Positions 31,310 to 41,730 of a stretch of 64,000 nt of DNA are shown one piece after another (position 1 is the stretch's first letter; every line of letters begins with the position of its first letter). The stretch covers positions 58,134,474-58,198,473 of the forward strand of contig NC_084843.1 in NCBI RefSeq assembly GCF_033115175.1, given 5' to 3'. The notes beneath the pieces were generated by a model. That model worked only from the letters and a program-made list of their open reading frames with translations, was not told the origin of the DNA and did no database searches. The translations under genes and the position numbers were made by a program. This stretch comes from Lepus europaeus. Taxonomy: Eukaryota; Chordata; Mammalia; Lagomorpha; Leporidae.

Positions 31310-31740
31310 CTTCTTTAATCAACACTTGCCTGAGTTATAGGTCTCGTGGTTATGCTTTGAACAGACCAGGCCTTCTCTAGCTTTGCAGGTCTTGCTTTAG
31401 CTTTACACTCCACCTGCAACGCTCCCTTAGACATCAATTTGCTAAACTCCTTCACGTCCTCAAGTGTTTGCATCCCTTTTAATCCTGCACATATCCCACT
31501 TCACATCTCTGCATGCTCTCCCTTTTACCGTTTCTTGGGCATTCACCACTTTCTAGCATACAATATAACTTTTTAATTTTGTTTACTGTCTGTCTCCCCA
31601 CAATTCCCCAAGCAACGTGAATTCCAGGAGAACACATATCTTTATTTTGTTCTGTGACGTATACCAAGCACAAAGCAGGCACACAGCTGGCACTCCAATA
31701 TTCCTGGCAGGAATGAACGTCCTTTTTCTCAGAAGAAAAA
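31310..31740 (+). mobile_element. L2-like LINE 3' region
   Basis: 'ctaaactccttcacgtcctc', 'cattcaccactttctagcat', 'ccccacaattccccaagcaa' and 'aagcaggcacacagctggca' are consistent with the 3' end of L2. Confidence 0.6.
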
Positions 31741-31756
31741 AATCACCAATTTTTAC

Positions 31757-31917
31757 AAGATTCATTTATTTGTATTTGAAATGCAGAGTGACAAAGAAAA
31801 GGGGGGAGAGAGGGAGAAAGCGAGAGATCTTACATCTGCTGGTTCACTCCCCAAATCAACAGCCAAGGCTGGGCACATCAAAGCCATGAGCCTGGAACAA
31901 CATCCAAGTATACGGGT
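31757..31917 (-). repeat. CSINE, older type, truncated
   Basis: 'attcatttatttgtatttga' and 'catctgctggttcactcccc'; head half missing. Confidence 0.82.
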
Positions 31918-32045
31918 GTTACAGTCTACAAATCTTACTTTCTGTAAGTCCTCATAATGTAAGACTTTTAAAATTTCCAGCCTTAATTAAGTGATGACAA
32001 TTCAGACAAGCAATTATGGGAATGCAAAGATTGAAACATCTCTTG

Positions 32046-32336
32046 GGAAAAGAACTGTGGCACAAAGCAGGTTAAGCCGCTGCTTAGCATGCCCACACGC
32101 AGTATAAAAGTGCTGGTTCGAGTTCTGGTTCTTCCACTTCCAATTCAGGGAATCAGCAGGTGAGAGCTTAAGCACTGAGTCGCTGACACCAACTTGAGAG
32201 ACCTGGATGGAGCTCGTGGCTTCTAGCTTTGGCCTTGCACAGCCCTGCTAGTTATAGGCATGTGGTGAGTGAATCAGCGGATGGAAGATTTCTCCTTGTT
32301 GCTCTACTTTTCAAACAAATAAAAATAAATATCTCT
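32046..32336 (+). repeat. CSINE, older type
   Basis: 'gaaaagaactgtggcacaaa' to 'cttttcaaacaaataaaaat'. It is the last SINE before the SLC25A16 promoter. Confidence 0.85.
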
Positions 32337-32699
32337 GAAAAGATTTAAACGTGTCGTTATAAATAGGCAGAAAGCATAGGAACCTGCGGCTCCACAGTCA
32401 TACTAACAGCCGAGCTTGTCACGTAGTCCTGGCAGTTTAAAACAGAAAATCACCGGAAGCAGATTTGGCTATAAAGTTTAACACAGTTTTCCAGTCATCT
32501 TTAAAAAGCTAACCTCTAGTAACTGCTTTCCTATAAGCAAACAGTGAAATCCAATTCCACATTTGGTCACCTACGGTCTTTGTAAAACGAAGAGGTATCC
32601 AGCGGGTTGCGTTAAAACCTGGGGTCTTTCTAAGCGGCCCCAACCCTGAAGGACACTTTCCTAGTTCAGTCCTTCCACCTGCCCGGCTTCTCCCACGAC
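32337..32699. other. Start of SLC25A16 intron 1
   Basis: Unique sequence between the last intronic SINE and the CpG island; nothing further recognised. Confidence 0.5.
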
Positions 32700-33240
32700 A
32701 GCCCAAGGCCCGCTCCCCAGGACCCGGCCGTCACCAGCTAGGTGACTATCACTACAAAGAGGTTTCAGCAGGGCATTGTAGCATATGCATGCAACTGCCC
32801 TGCCCGCGACCCTGCCCCGGCGCCCAGGTCCTGCGGACGGACACCCACCTCCGGCCAGGAAAGAGCGCAGCCAATAGAAGTCTCGGCGGGCGGCGGACCC
32901 TCCAGCCCCTGCCGCCTGCGGCACTGCGGGAGGGGGGTCGGCCGCTGCCAGGGCCGCCGCGGCTGCCGCCATCAGGAAAGGGCCGCGTCGGGAACTGCGG
33001 TTGCCAACTCACAAAGCACAAGCCAGGACCATGACAAGAACTGGCGGTGCCAGGGTGCCGACCGCCGCGCGGGCGGGGCCGAATACACCAAGCAGGGCGG
33101 CGCGGCGCGGCGCGTGTTGATGGCGTGACCGGGGGGCGGGGCCTGGGTCGCGGCCGGAAGTGCTCCGCGAGGAGCGGGGTGACGGACGAGGCGGGAGCTC
33201 CGTAGGGGGCGTCCCCAAACCCCTACTGACTGCTTCCCTT
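32700..33240 (-). promoter_or_regulatory. SLC25A16: SLC25A16 CpG-island promoter
   Basis: GC-rich, CpG-dense sequence surrounds exon 1 and extends about 200 bases upstream of the start codon. Visible elements upstream of the ATG are a GC box (GGGGCGGGG, 33133-33141) and an ETS-type site (CCGGAAGT, 33154-33161), with a TGACG half-site near 33180. There is no TATA box at a useful distance, as expected for a housekeeping CpG-island promoter with dispersed starts. No SINE is seen from about 32.34 to 33.78 kb, which contrasts with both sides. No divergent coding start was found on the plus strand here. Confidence 0.8.
32849..32972 (-). CDS. SLC25A16: SLC25A16 coding exon 1 (start codon)
   Basis: Translation begins with M followed by an alanine/proline-rich leader and then RRDFYWLRSFLAGG, which matches the known N-terminus of mammalian SLC25A16. 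The 124 bases encode 41 residues plus one base. The donor after the exon is GTGGGT (32848-32843), a weaker form of the GTRAGT consensus. The RSFLAGG segment begins transmembrane helix 1 of the carrier fold; the alanine-rich leader faces outside the membrane and has no recognised motif. The start was chosen because the ATG sits in a GC-rich context and gives the family N-terminus; reading through the donor gives an unrelated arginine- and glycine-rich tail. The exon lies inside a CpG island. Confidence 0.93.
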
Positions 33241-33777
33241 TGCAGACCCCTTCTGTGCTGACTGAGGGAAGGAAGGATGGCCTGGGGGAGGGCGCCATCG
33301 AAGTCAACTGCCTCAGAAAACTCTCCCTTGAACATTGACCTAGATTAGCCTCTAACCTGCACAGGGCTAAAATGCACTCTTTCTATAACCACGTTAGGGC
33401 ACCTCACCAGCTCCAGGCATCTTTGAACTTGCTCCCATCTCCCACCTAATTGCTCTGGCTTCTCAGAGCTGGTCCCTGAACCTCAGTTTCTGCCCTCCCT
33501 AAATTTCCATTAAGCTTCTGTTCCATCCTTAGGACCTCTGCCCACCCCACCCCATCTCCAAATTGCTAAGCCAGGTTATTCTTTTACCTGGGACCCTTAA
33601 CATAAACAGCTCTGCCATTCAGGCCCTTCTGATTGTGTTTGTGTCTTCTGCTTAGTTCTGAAATTCTGCTGAGCTGTACTCTACCGACCCCAAGACTGCC
33701 CCCCACCCAAGTCTTAGGAACCTGTAATTTCATCTCCCTTGCCCTGCTGCCCTACAAGGCTCTATTTCTTTTCCTTT
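33241..33777. other. Unassigned upstream flank of SLC25A16
   Basis: C/T-rich sequence with short L2-like phrases ('accttcccctaa'-type pyrimidine runs) but no firm match; no SINE. Confidence 0.45.
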
Positions 33778-33810
33778 TTCATTTGTTTATTTGTTTGAAA
33801 GAGTGGTCTG
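33778..33810 (-). repeat. CSINE, older type, tail (left of insertion)
   Basis: 'ttcatttgtttatttgtttg'; continues at 34171. Confidence 0.75.
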
Positions 33811-34156
33811 GAGCCGGCGCTGTGGCGCAGCAGGTTAAAGCCCTGGCCTGAAGCACCAGCATCCCATATGGGCACCGGTTCTAGTCCCGGCTGCTCCACT
33901 TCCGATCCAGCTCTCTGCTATGGCCTGGGATAGCAGTAGAAGATGGCCCAAGTCCTTGGGCCCCTGCACTCACATGGGAGACCCGGAAGAAGCTCCTGGC
34001 TCCTGGCTTTGGATCACTGCAGCTCTGGCCATTGCAGCCATCTGGGAAGTGAACCAGAGGATGGAAGACCTCTCTGTCTGTCTGTCTCTCTCTGTGTAAC
34101 TCTGTCTTTCAAGTAAATAAAATAAATCTTTAAAAAAAAAAAAAAGAAAAGAAAAA
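33811..34156 (+). repeat. CSINE, near-consensus, nested, intact TSD
   Basis: 'gagccggcgctgtggcgcag' to A-rich tail. Perfect 14-base repeat GAAAGAGTGGTCTG at 33797-33810 and 34157-34170. Confidence 0.96.
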
Positions 34157-34170
34157 GAAAGAGTGGTCTG

Positions 34171-34395
34171 CCATCCTCTGGCGCATTCCCCAAATACCAG
34201 TAACAGCTAGGGCTGGGCAGAGCTGAAGCCGGAATTCATCCGGGATCTCCTACATAGGTGACACTGACCCATCCTGATGCCTCCCAGGTTGTGCACTGGC
34301 AGGAAGCTAGGAAGCTAGAATCAGGCGTGGAGCTGGGACTCACACGCAGGCATTCTCTATGGGAAGTCCTAAGTGGCATCTTAACGGCTAGGTGA
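34171..34395 (-). repeat. CSINE, older type, remainder
   Basis: 'ccatcctctggcgcattccc' to 'gtggcatcttaacggctagg'. Confidence 0.82.
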
Positions 34396-34421
34396 GATAT
34401 GAAACCTAAGACTCTATTTCA

Positions 34422-34725
34422 GGGCCCTGTGTTGTGGTACAGCAGGTTAAGCCACCACTTGGGATGCCCCCTTGGAGTGGCAGCTGCTCTGTTTCTGATC
34501 CAGCTCCTCCTAAGGCACCTAGGAAGCCACAGAAGATGGTCCAAGTATTTAGGCCCTTGCTACCCATGTAGGAGGTCAGAATGGAGTCCTTGGCTCCAAG
34601 CCTCAGCCTGGCCCAGACATGGCTGTGCAGCCACTTAGGGAGTGAACCAGTGAAAGGAAAAATCTCTCTCTCTCCCTCCCTCCTTCTCTCTCTCTCTTTT
34701 GCTCTGCCTTTAAATAAATAAATTT
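34422..34725 (+). repeat. CSINE, older type
   Basis: 'agggccctgtgttgtggtac' to 'ctctgcctttaaataaataa'. Confidence 0.87.
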
Positions 34726-35042
34726 TTTAGAAGGTTTATTTTATTTATTTCAAAGGCAGAGTTAGAGAGAGAGGAAGAGACTGAGAGAGAGGTTTCCATC
34801 CACTGGTTCACACCCAAAATGGCTGCAATGGCCAGGGCTGGGCTAGGCCAAAGCCAGGAGCCCCTTCTGGGTCTTCCACATGGGAGAAGGGGCCCAAACA
34901 CTTGGGCCATCCTCTACTGCTTTCCCAGGCACATTAGCAAGGAACTGGATCAGAAGCAGAACAGTGGGGATTCGAACCAGTGCCTATATGGGATGCTGGT
35001 GCTGCATGCAACAGCTTAACCTACTATACCACAGGCCGGCCC
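34726..35042 (-). repeat. CSINE, older type
   Basis: 'ttttagaaggtttattttat' to 'ataccacaggccggcccc'. Tail-to-tail with the preceding copy. Confidence 0.88.
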
Positions 35043-35055
35043 CACATAAATCTTT

Positions 35056-35385
35056 ATTTATTTTTTGACAGGTAGAGTTAGACAGTGTGAGAGAGAGAAA
35101 GACAGAGAGAAAGGTCTTCCTTCCATTGGTTCACTCCTCAAATGGCCGCTACGGCTGGAGCGCTGCGCAGATCCGAAGCCAGGAGCCAGGTGCTTCCTCC
35201 TGGTCTCCCATGCGGGTGCAGGGCCCAAGCACTTGGGCCATCCTCCACTGCCTTCCCAGGCCACAGCAGAGAGCTGGACTGGAAGAGGAGCAACCAGGAC
35301 AGACCCCGGCACCCCAACCGGACTAGATCCCAGGATGCCGGTGCACTGGTGGAGGATTAGCCAAGTGAGCCACGGCGCTGGCCAA
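35056..35385 (-). repeat. CSINE, young type, intact TSD
   Basis: 'ttgacaggtagagttagaca' to 'gccacggcgctggcca'. Perfect 13-base repeat CACATAAATCTTT at 35043-35055 and 35386-35398. Confidence 0.95.
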
Positions 35386-35414
35386 CACATAAATCTTTTT
35401 TAAAAGTATCTATT

Positions 35415-35507
35415 GGGGCCAGCGCTATGGTGTAGGGGTAAAGCCACTGCCTGCAGTGCCGGCATCCCATATGGGCGGTCAGGTCGAATCCCGGCTGCTC
35501 CACTTCT
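35415..35507 (+). repeat. CSINE, older type, head (left of insertion)
   Basis: 'ggggccagcgctatggtgta' to 'ctgctccacttct'; resumes at 35853. Confidence 0.9.
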
Positions 35508-35852
35508 TTTTTTTTTTTTTTTTTTTTGACAGGCAGAGTGGACAGTGAGAGAGAGACAGAGAGAAAGGTCTTCCTTTTGCTGTTGGTTCACCCTCCAATG
35601 GCCGCTGCGGTAGGCGCGCTGCAGCCGGCGCACCGCGCTGATCCGTTGGCAGGAGCCAGGGGCTTCTCCTGGTCTCCCATGGGGTGCAGGGCCCAAGCAC
35701 TTGGGCCATCCTCCACTGCACTCCCTGGCCACAGCAGAGAGCTGGCCTGGAAGAGGGGCAACCGGGACAGGATCGGTGCCCCGACCGGGACTAGAACCCG
35801 GTGTGCCGGCGCCACAAGGCGGAGGCTTAGCCTGTTGAGCCACGGCGCCGGC
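35508..35852 (-). repeat. CSINE, young type, nested, intact TSD
   Basis: T-run to head complement 'gagccacggcgccggc'. Perfect 13-base repeat CTGCTCCACTTCT at 35495-35507 and 35853-35865. Confidence 0.96.
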
Positions 35853-36001
35853 CTGCTCCACTTCTGATGCAGCTCTTTGCTATGGCCTTGGAAAGTAGTG
35901 GAAGATGACCCAAGTCCTTGGGCCCCTGCAACCACATGGAAGACCCAGAAGAAGCTCCTGGCTTTGGCCCAGCTAATTGGGGCGTGAACCAGTGGATGGA
36001 A

Positions 36002-36049
<48 letters not shown>

Positions 36050-36105
36050 CTCCTTTCTCTCTGTATAACTCTGACTTTGAAATAAATAAATAAAATAAAT
36101 ATATC
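35853..36105 (+). repeat. CSINE, older type, remainder
   Basis: 'cttctgatgcagctctttgc' to 'ctttgaaataaataaataaa', with a (CT)n block at 36004-36046. Confidence 0.9.
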
Positions 36106-36269
36106 TATTATAACTTGTCCCAATACTCCAACTTTCCCTGTAACTGACACTGATCACTTTCTTTGTACATGCGAGATACATCAAGCACACTGAATGCAGC
36201 CACATTATTTAAATAGAGTCATTAATGATGTGCCCAGATTTCAAATTTATTTGCTCCCATGTTATCTTT

Positions 36270-36570
36270 TTGTTTTTTAAAAAATATTTTGTTTATTTGA
36301 AAGACAGTTACAGAGGGAGGTAGAGACAGAGAGAGAAAGAGGTCTTCTATCCACTGGTTCACTCCCCAAATGGCCACAATGGCTGGAGCTGAGCTGATCC
36401 GAAGCTAGGAGCCAGGAGTTTCTTCAGGGTTTCCCACGTGGGTGCAGGGGCTCAAGTACATCATCATCCTGCTGTTTTCCCAGGCACATTAGCAGGGAGC
36501 TAGATAGGAAGTGCAGCAGCCAGGACTCAAACCATTGCCCACATGGGATGGGGCACTAAACGCCAGGGCT
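36270..36570 (-). repeat. CSINE, older type, interrupted
   Basis: 'aaaatattttgtttatttga' to 'actaaacgccagggctc'; its last piece is at 36945-36980. Confidence 0.85.
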
Positions 36571-36944
36571 CTTTTTTTTTTTTAAGATGTATTTATTTTG
36601 CTTGAAAGTCAGAGTTACACAGAGAGAGAAGGAGAGGCAGAGAGAGAGAGAGAGAGAGGGCTTCCATCTGCTGGTTCACTCCCCAGCTGGCTGCAACAGC
36701 GAGAGCTGTGCCGATCCAAAGCCAGGAGCATGAGCTTCTTCAGGGTTTCCCACATGGGTGCAGGGGCCCAAGGACTTGGGCCATCTTCTACTGCTTTCCT
36801 AGGCCATAGCAGAGAGCTGGATTGGAAGTGGAGCAGCCAGGACTCGAACCGGTGCTCATATGGAAGGCTGGCACTGCAGGCAGCGGTTTTACCTCCTATG
36901 CCACAGCGCCAGCCACCCCCCCTCTTTTTTTTTTTAAAGATTTA
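36571..36944 (-). repeat. CSINE, older type, nested, with A/T junk tail
   Basis: 'aagatgtatttattttgctt' to 'gccacagcgccagccacc'. The 'gccagggct' at both borders is the likely target-site duplication. A 'tttttttttttaaagattta' tail-like piece at 36925-36944 suggests a further truncated insertion. Confidence 0.85.
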
Positions 36945-36980
36945 GGCCAGGGCTTTAACCCACTGTGAGAAAGCATCAGC
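36945..36980 (-). repeat. CSINE head, remainder of copy at 36270
   Basis: 'aacccactgtgagaaagcat' followed by 'cagcccc'. Confidence 0.75.
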
Positions 36981-37094
36981 CCCATTCCCATGTTTTCAAT
37001 TTCTACCAGAAACTACAGACCCAATTAGTAATGTTATTTGTATTTTACACATATAATATGAATAATCAGAAACTCCCTAAAATAGGGATGCTGT

Positions 37095-37195
37095 GTAACA
37101 TTGTGACTGTAATTAATGTCTCTGAATTGTACACTTAAAAATTGTTAACTTTGGTAAATTTTGTTATGTATATTTTCACACAAAGGACCAAGAAA
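37095..37195 (+). mobile_element. L1M-type LINE 3' terminus
   Basis: 'ctgaattgtacacttaaaaa' and 'ggtaaattttgttatgtata' are the last bases of many old L1 elements. Confidence 0.75.
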
Positions 37196-37408
37196 AAACT
37201 CTGTTAGGTTTTTTCTATAACAACAAAAGAAAAATAAGCTTCTGTTTTCATATTATACAGCTAGCAAAACTGCCCTAATTCCTACTGCCAGCACCCATCT
37301 CCTCCCTGTCTTTAGGCTGTACTGGTATAATTCTACTCTCCCATTTCCATCCTCAATGAGAAGCACTCCCAATACCAAAACTCAATCCAAACCAAAGATG
37401 GAAACCTG
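37196..37408. other. Unassigned intergenic sequence
   Basis: Unique sequence; nothing recognised. Confidence 0.4.
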
Positions 37409-37669
37409 GGGCTGGTGCTGTGGTGTAGTGGATAAAGCCGCCACCTCCAGTGCTGGGTATCCCATATGAGCGCTGGTTCAAGACCCAGCTGCTCCTCTTC
37501 CAATCCAGCTCTCTGCAATGGCCTGGGAAAGCAGTGGAAGATGGCCCAAGTCCTTGGGCCCCTGCACCTGCTTGGAAGACCCGGAAGAAGCTCCTGTCTC
37601 CTGTCTTCAGACTGGCCCAGCTCCAGCCATTATGACCACTGGGGGAGTGAAGCAGTGAATATAAGACTT

Positions 37670-37700
<31 letters not shown>

Positions 37701-37740
37701 CTGCCTTTCAAACAAATTAAAAACTCTTTGAAAAAAAATG
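37409..37740 (+). repeat. CSINE, older type
   Basis: 'ggggctggtgctgtggtgta' to 'ctttcaaacaaattaaaaac'. Confidence 0.92.
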
Positions 37741-37891
37741 AAAGTTGATTTACCTTGTGTCTGAAAAATGATTCCTACTTCATCTAGCCTGCACAAATTC
37801 TCATGTCACAGAGCTCAGTCTGTGGATCTCTTCTATTCTGTAATAACACTCACTCTCAGGAGTCTCACCCAGTCTTGGGTTGGTTTGTTTG

Positions 37892-38166
37892 TTTTTTAGA
37901 TTTTATTTATTTATTTGAGAGGCAGAGCTACAGAGAGAAGGAGAGACAGAGAGAAAAATCTCCCTCCACTGGTTCACTCCCCAAACGGCCCCAAATGGCC
38001 ATGATGAAGCCAGGATCCAGGAACTTTTTCTGGATCTCCCACGTGGGTTCGGTGGGTGTGGGGGCAGGCCATGAACAGAGAGCTGGATCTGAAGAGGAGC
38101 AGCCAAGACGTAAACTGGTGTCCATATGGGATGCTGGTGGCACAGCTATGCCACAGTGCTGGCCCC
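37892..38166 (-). repeat. CSINE, older type, internal deletion
   Basis: 'ttagattttatttatttatt' to 'gccacagtgctggccccc'; the 'gcaggggcccaaggacttgg' block is altered to a GGGTGTGGGGG run. Confidence 0.87.
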
Positions 38167-38687
38167 CAACCTCATTGTTTTAAACACCACCTATCTGCTG
38201 CTGTCAGCTCTCCATCTCCAGTCATCCCTACCCACTCTTCAACGCCGATGATTCAGATCTACAGCATCTCCATCTGTGTGTGTAACTAGCACATATTTAT
38301 CATACTCAAAACTAAATTCCCAAAAACAAAACAAACTAAATTCCCGATTTTCTTTGTCAAACATGCTATTCCTGCAGCCTTCTGGTTCTTCAGTGAGTAG
38401 CAATGTCATCCTCCCATAAGCCCTGATTAATTTCTCAATTTGTCTCCTTGCCTTCTCTTGCCCCCTGCTGTCTGTTCTCCACATAGCAATCAAAGCAATT
38501 CTAAAATTTGAAACAAATTTTGTCATTCCTCTTAAAATCCTTTGATGGCTTCCAGTTTCACACAGAAGAAGCCCCTTTGGGAATGGTCCAGTGAATTCCT
38601 CCTGTGCATCTCTGACCTCAACTAGGACTCCGTTCACTCCTTCAGTCGCTCTGGCTGCTGTGTGGTTGCTCCAAACACGAAGCACCT
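38167..38687 (+). mobile_element. L2 LINE, part 1
   Basis: 'aatcaaagcaattctaaaat', 'cctttgatggcttccagttt' and 'agaagcccctttgggaatgg' are L2 3' ORF/UTR landmarks in order. An opposite-strand frame of 155 codons crosses it but is not a gene. Confidence 0.75.
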
Positions 38688-38985
38688 GGGGCAAGTGTTG
38701 CAGCAAGGCAGCTTAAGGCCCTGCTTCGGATACCTGCCTGGGGTTGAGTATGGCCTCTGTCTCCGCTTCCTTCCTCCTGACCAGCTTCCTGCTAAAGCTC
38801 TGGGAGGCAGCAGATGATGGCCCAAGTACCTGGACCCCTGTCACCTAAGTGGGAGACCTGGATGGAGTCCCAGGCTCCTGCTTTGGCCAGGGTATCATGG
38901 ACATCTGGAGAGGGCATTAGTGGATTCTCTCTCTCTCTCTCTCTCTGCCTTTCACATACATAAATACATCTTAAAACAAATATGC
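38688..38985 (+). repeat. CSINE, old, inserted in L2
   Basis: 'ggggcaagtgttgcagcaag' to 'tgcctttcacatacataaat'. Confidence 0.85.
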
Positions 38986-39261
38986 AAACCAAGCCCCCTT
39001 CCCCTCAAGGCCTTTGCACAGCTGTTCCTCTGCTCCTACTGCTTTTCCCCTTAGATATTCTGTGTAACTTCCCCTTCCCTCCTAGTCCTTAAAGTCTTTA
39101 CACAGATGCCACCTTCCCCTAGAGGCTTTTACTAGCTGCTATATCTAAATTCACCACCCACTGTACCCTCATCTCTACCACAATTCACCCTCTTTCTTCT
39201 GCTTTGAATTTTTTCAAAGCATTTTGCAACCACTCATATATACACACTTATTTATTTATGT
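38986..39261 (+). mobile_element. L2 LINE, part 2
   Basis: 'aaggcctttgcacagctgtt', 'cctctgctcctactgctttt' and 'acacagatgccaccttcccc' continue the L2 order. Confidence 0.85.
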
Positions 39262-39538
39262 GTGAAATATTTTAACTTTATTTATTTGAAAGCCAGACAA
39301 TCAAAAAGAGATCTTTCACACACTGGTTCATTCCCCAAACAGGCCCAGGCTGAAACCAGGGTTCTACAGCTCAATCCATGTCTCCCACATGGGTGGCAGG
39401 GCTTTAGTGCTTGAGTCATTACAGCTGCCTGCCAGGAAGCTGGAATCAAGAGTGGGGCCAGGACATGAACCCAGGCACTGGACGGGATATGGACATCTCA
39501 AGAAGCATCTTAACCACAATACTGAACACCTGACCCCA
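39262..39538 (-). repeat. CSINE, old, inserted in L2
   Basis: 'aactttatttatttgaaagc' to 'ccacaatactgaacacctga'. Confidence 0.82.
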
Positions 39539-39543
39539 AAATG

Positions 39544-39585
39544 ATTTTTGTTTGTTTTTCTTTGAAAGGCACAGTGACAAAAAGG

Positions 39586-39620
<35 letters not shown>

Positions 39621-39790
39621 CACTTTCATCTTCTGGCTCACTCTCCAAATGCCTGCATCAGCCAGGGCTGGAAAAAGCCAAAGTTAGAACCGTCCAGGTC
39701 TCCCACATGGGTGGCAGGACCCACGTACTTCGTCCATCGTGTACTGATTCGTAGGTGCACAGCAAAAAGCTGGATTGAAAGCAGAGGCAG
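39544..39790 (-). repeat. CSINE, old, left part
   Basis: (TTTG)n and a (GA)n block 39594-39620, 'tcatcttctggctcactctc'; interrupted by a young SINE. Confidence 0.83.
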
Positions 39791-40169
39791 GGGCCAGCGC
39801 CGCGGCTCAATAGGCTAATCCTCCACCTTGTGGCACCGGCACACCTGGTTCTAGTCCCGGTTGGGGCGCCGGATTCTGTCCCGGTTGCCCCTCTTCCAGG
39901 CCAGCTCTCTGCTGTGGCCAGGGAGTGCAGTGGAGGATGACCCAGGTGCTTGGGCCCTGCACCCACATGGGAGACCAGGAGAAGCACCTGGCTCCTGTCT
40001 TCGGACCAGCGCGGTGCACTGGCTGCAACACACCGGCCATGGCGGCCATTGGAGGGTGAACCAACGGCAAAAGGAAGACCTTTCTCTCTGTCTCTCTCTC
40101 TCTCTCTCACTGTCCACTCTGCCTGTCAAAAAAAAAAAAAAAAGAAAGAAAGAAAAGAAAAAAAGAAAA
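39791..40169 (+). repeat. CSINE, young type, nested, intact TSD
   Basis: 'gggccagcgccgcggctcaa' to a tail of AAAAG/AAAG units. Perfect 14-base repeat GAAAGCAGAGGCAG at 39777-39790 and 40170-40183. Confidence 0.96.
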
Positions 40170-40264
40170 GAAAGCAGAGGCAGGACTTGATGCCAAGTAC
40201 TCCACTATGGCAAGCAAACATCCCAAGCTGGTGCTTTAACCCCCTGTGCACAACACCCTGCCTA
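40170..40264 (-). repeat. CSINE, old, right part
   Basis: 'ggacttgatgccaagtactc' to 'tgtgcacaacaccctgcc'. Confidence 0.82.
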
Positions 40265-40389
40265 CCCGAGTTTTCCCCCACCAGAATATAAACTCCATGA
40301 AGCTAGAGATTATCTGCTTTGTTTATGAATGTGTTACTTGGCACTGAATAACAGATAAATATTGATAAATCTATTTAATGATCAAGCCT
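40265..40389 (+). mobile_element. L2 LINE, part 3 (3' terminus)
   Basis: 'accagaatataaactccatg' and 'agagattatctgctttgttt' followed by 'ggcactgaataacagataaa' are the end of L2. Confidence 0.82.
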
Positions 40390-40390
40390 T

Positions 40391-40480
40391 GGGGGCTGGT
40401 GCTGTGGCATAGTGAGTAAAGCCACCACCTGCAGTGCCGGCATCCCATTTGGGCTCCAGTTCAAGACCTGGCTGCTCCAA
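40391..40480 (+). repeat. CSINE head fragment
   Basis: 'gggggctggtgctgtggcat' to 'acctggctgctcc'; stops after the B-box region. Confidence 0.88.
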
Positions 40481-40859
40481 AAGAGAGAGAAAAATGCCGC
40501 TGTCCTTCCAGGAATTTCTTCATTTCCAGGACAAATGTGAATCTAATAGTAAAATATGTGTAATACACAAACATGGTAAAAAATGAGGGTGCAGACAAAA
40601 GACAGACCAAGCTTGCCAGTAGTCATCAGGGAAGGAGGTAGTTGAACTACTGTTTGGCAAATCCTGGGCTCTGGCAGACACCCACACACTCAAATAAGGA
40701 ACCAGAACTTGTTCAAAGAACAAAGAATAGTCCAGTGTGTCCAGCTCATGTTCCTTGACCCCTACCCTGGGACTCCCCAGTTCCTGTAAGGCATACCACT
40801 GACAAATAACATGAGAGAAGTAGGTCAAGGTTGTAGCATGAACTGTTTTCATCTTGGCT
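40481..40859. other. Unassigned intergenic sequence
   Basis: Unique; a 110-codon minus-strand frame at 40520-40852 shows no family I recognise and no splice or promoter support. Confidence 0.4.
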
Positions 40860-41115
40860 AAAGGGTTTAGATTGAATCCAGTGGATAATAAGAAACTGGT
40901 GACAGCTATGTTTTAGAAAAACTAGTTCGAGAGAGATGGATAGGATGACTGGGAAAGCAGTGACAGACCTGACAGTAGGAAAACCAATCAGGAAGCTTTT
41001 GCAACAATCCAGGCAAGAGGGCAGGTAGGAGCATGGAAATGAGGTGATCAGGAAGGAAATGGATAGAGAAGAGAGAATCTGATGAGCTTACTAAGGAATT
41101 AAATATGGAGAGCAA
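40860..41115 (+). repeat. Ancient mammalian interspersed repeat, class not assigned
   Basis: 'agcagtgacagacctgacag', 'aaccaatcaggaagcttttg' and 'caacaatccaggcaagaggg' match a phrase common to many mammalian loci. I cannot name the family with certainty. Confidence 0.5.
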
Positions 41116-41409
41116 GGCCAAAGCTGCTGCAGAGGTCTTTTACATTTTTGCTGGATTTTTTCTATACTTGATAATGGCATGAACGGAGTAGGCAAGACAG
41201 AACAGGCACTTATTTAAGGCCCAGAAGGGGGTTGAGGTTGGTTGGCACAAACTGTAAAGGCGATAAAAGCATACAAAAGCACCAAAAGGCTCACACTTGG
41301 ATAATACTTTTTTTTAAAAAAATAGACATATTATATTTACCATACAACCTTTTTTGAAAGTCTCCTCCCAACTCCATATGTACTCAATCATATCATGATA
41401 TAGGGAGAA
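41116..41409. other. Unassigned intergenic sequence
   Basis: A/T-rich unique sequence; nothing recognised. Confidence 0.4.
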
Positions 41410-41730
41410 GGGGTGGGCATTATGGCACAGAGGGTTAAGCCCCTCCCTGGGGTGTGTACATTCCATATCTGAGTCCATGGGAAGAGTAACAGCTATTCCA
41501 CCTCCAATCCATATTCCTGCTAACGTATTTTAGATAATAACTCAAGCACTAGGGTCCCTGCTACCCACACTGGAGACCTAGCTGGAATTTCTGGCTCCTA
41601 GCTTTGCCATGGAACAGCCCTGGCTATTGCAAACATTTCAGAAGTAGACTGGTACGTGGAAAATCAACCTCTCTTTCTCTCCTTCACTCTCTCTCTCTGC
41701 CTTTCAAGTAAATGAAAACAAATAAACATT
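41410..41730 (+). repeat. CSINE, old and diverged
   Basis: 'ggggtgggcattatggcaca' to 'ctttcaagtaaatgaaaaca'. Confidence 0.86.

Larger units (their letters stand above)
1..33165 (-). other. SLC25A16: SLC25A16 gene, 5' portion (exons 1-3 and introns)
   Basis: The gene runs right to left and leaves the window at base 1. Three coding exons are recognised (32849-32972, 20152-20244, 889-1022), separated by intron 1 (20245-32848) and intron 2 (1023-20151); bases 1-888 are intron 3. Each internal splice site is AG/GT and the reading frame continues through both junctions (phase 1 at both). The product is a member of the mitochondrial carrier family (SLC25), a six-helix inner-membrane transporter built from three repeats of about 100 residues; SLC25A16 is known as the Graves disease carrier and is related to yeast Leu5, linked to coenzyme A supply to mitochondria. 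Only repeat 1 is encoded here. The right end given is an estimate, placed near the GC-rich promoter; no transcript start can be read from sequence alone. Confidence 0.9.

Noticed and set aside
35588..36205. Long minus-strand frame (205 codons) and many similar frames containing LPLFQASSLLWPG- or FPGHSRELDWKRS-like stretches
   Set aside because: These are translations of CSINE copies. The same peptides recur over the whole window in different frames and end at SINE borders.
38239..38706. Minus-strand frame of 155 codons
   Set aside because: Antisense of an L2 3' region joined to SINE sequence; no exon signals.
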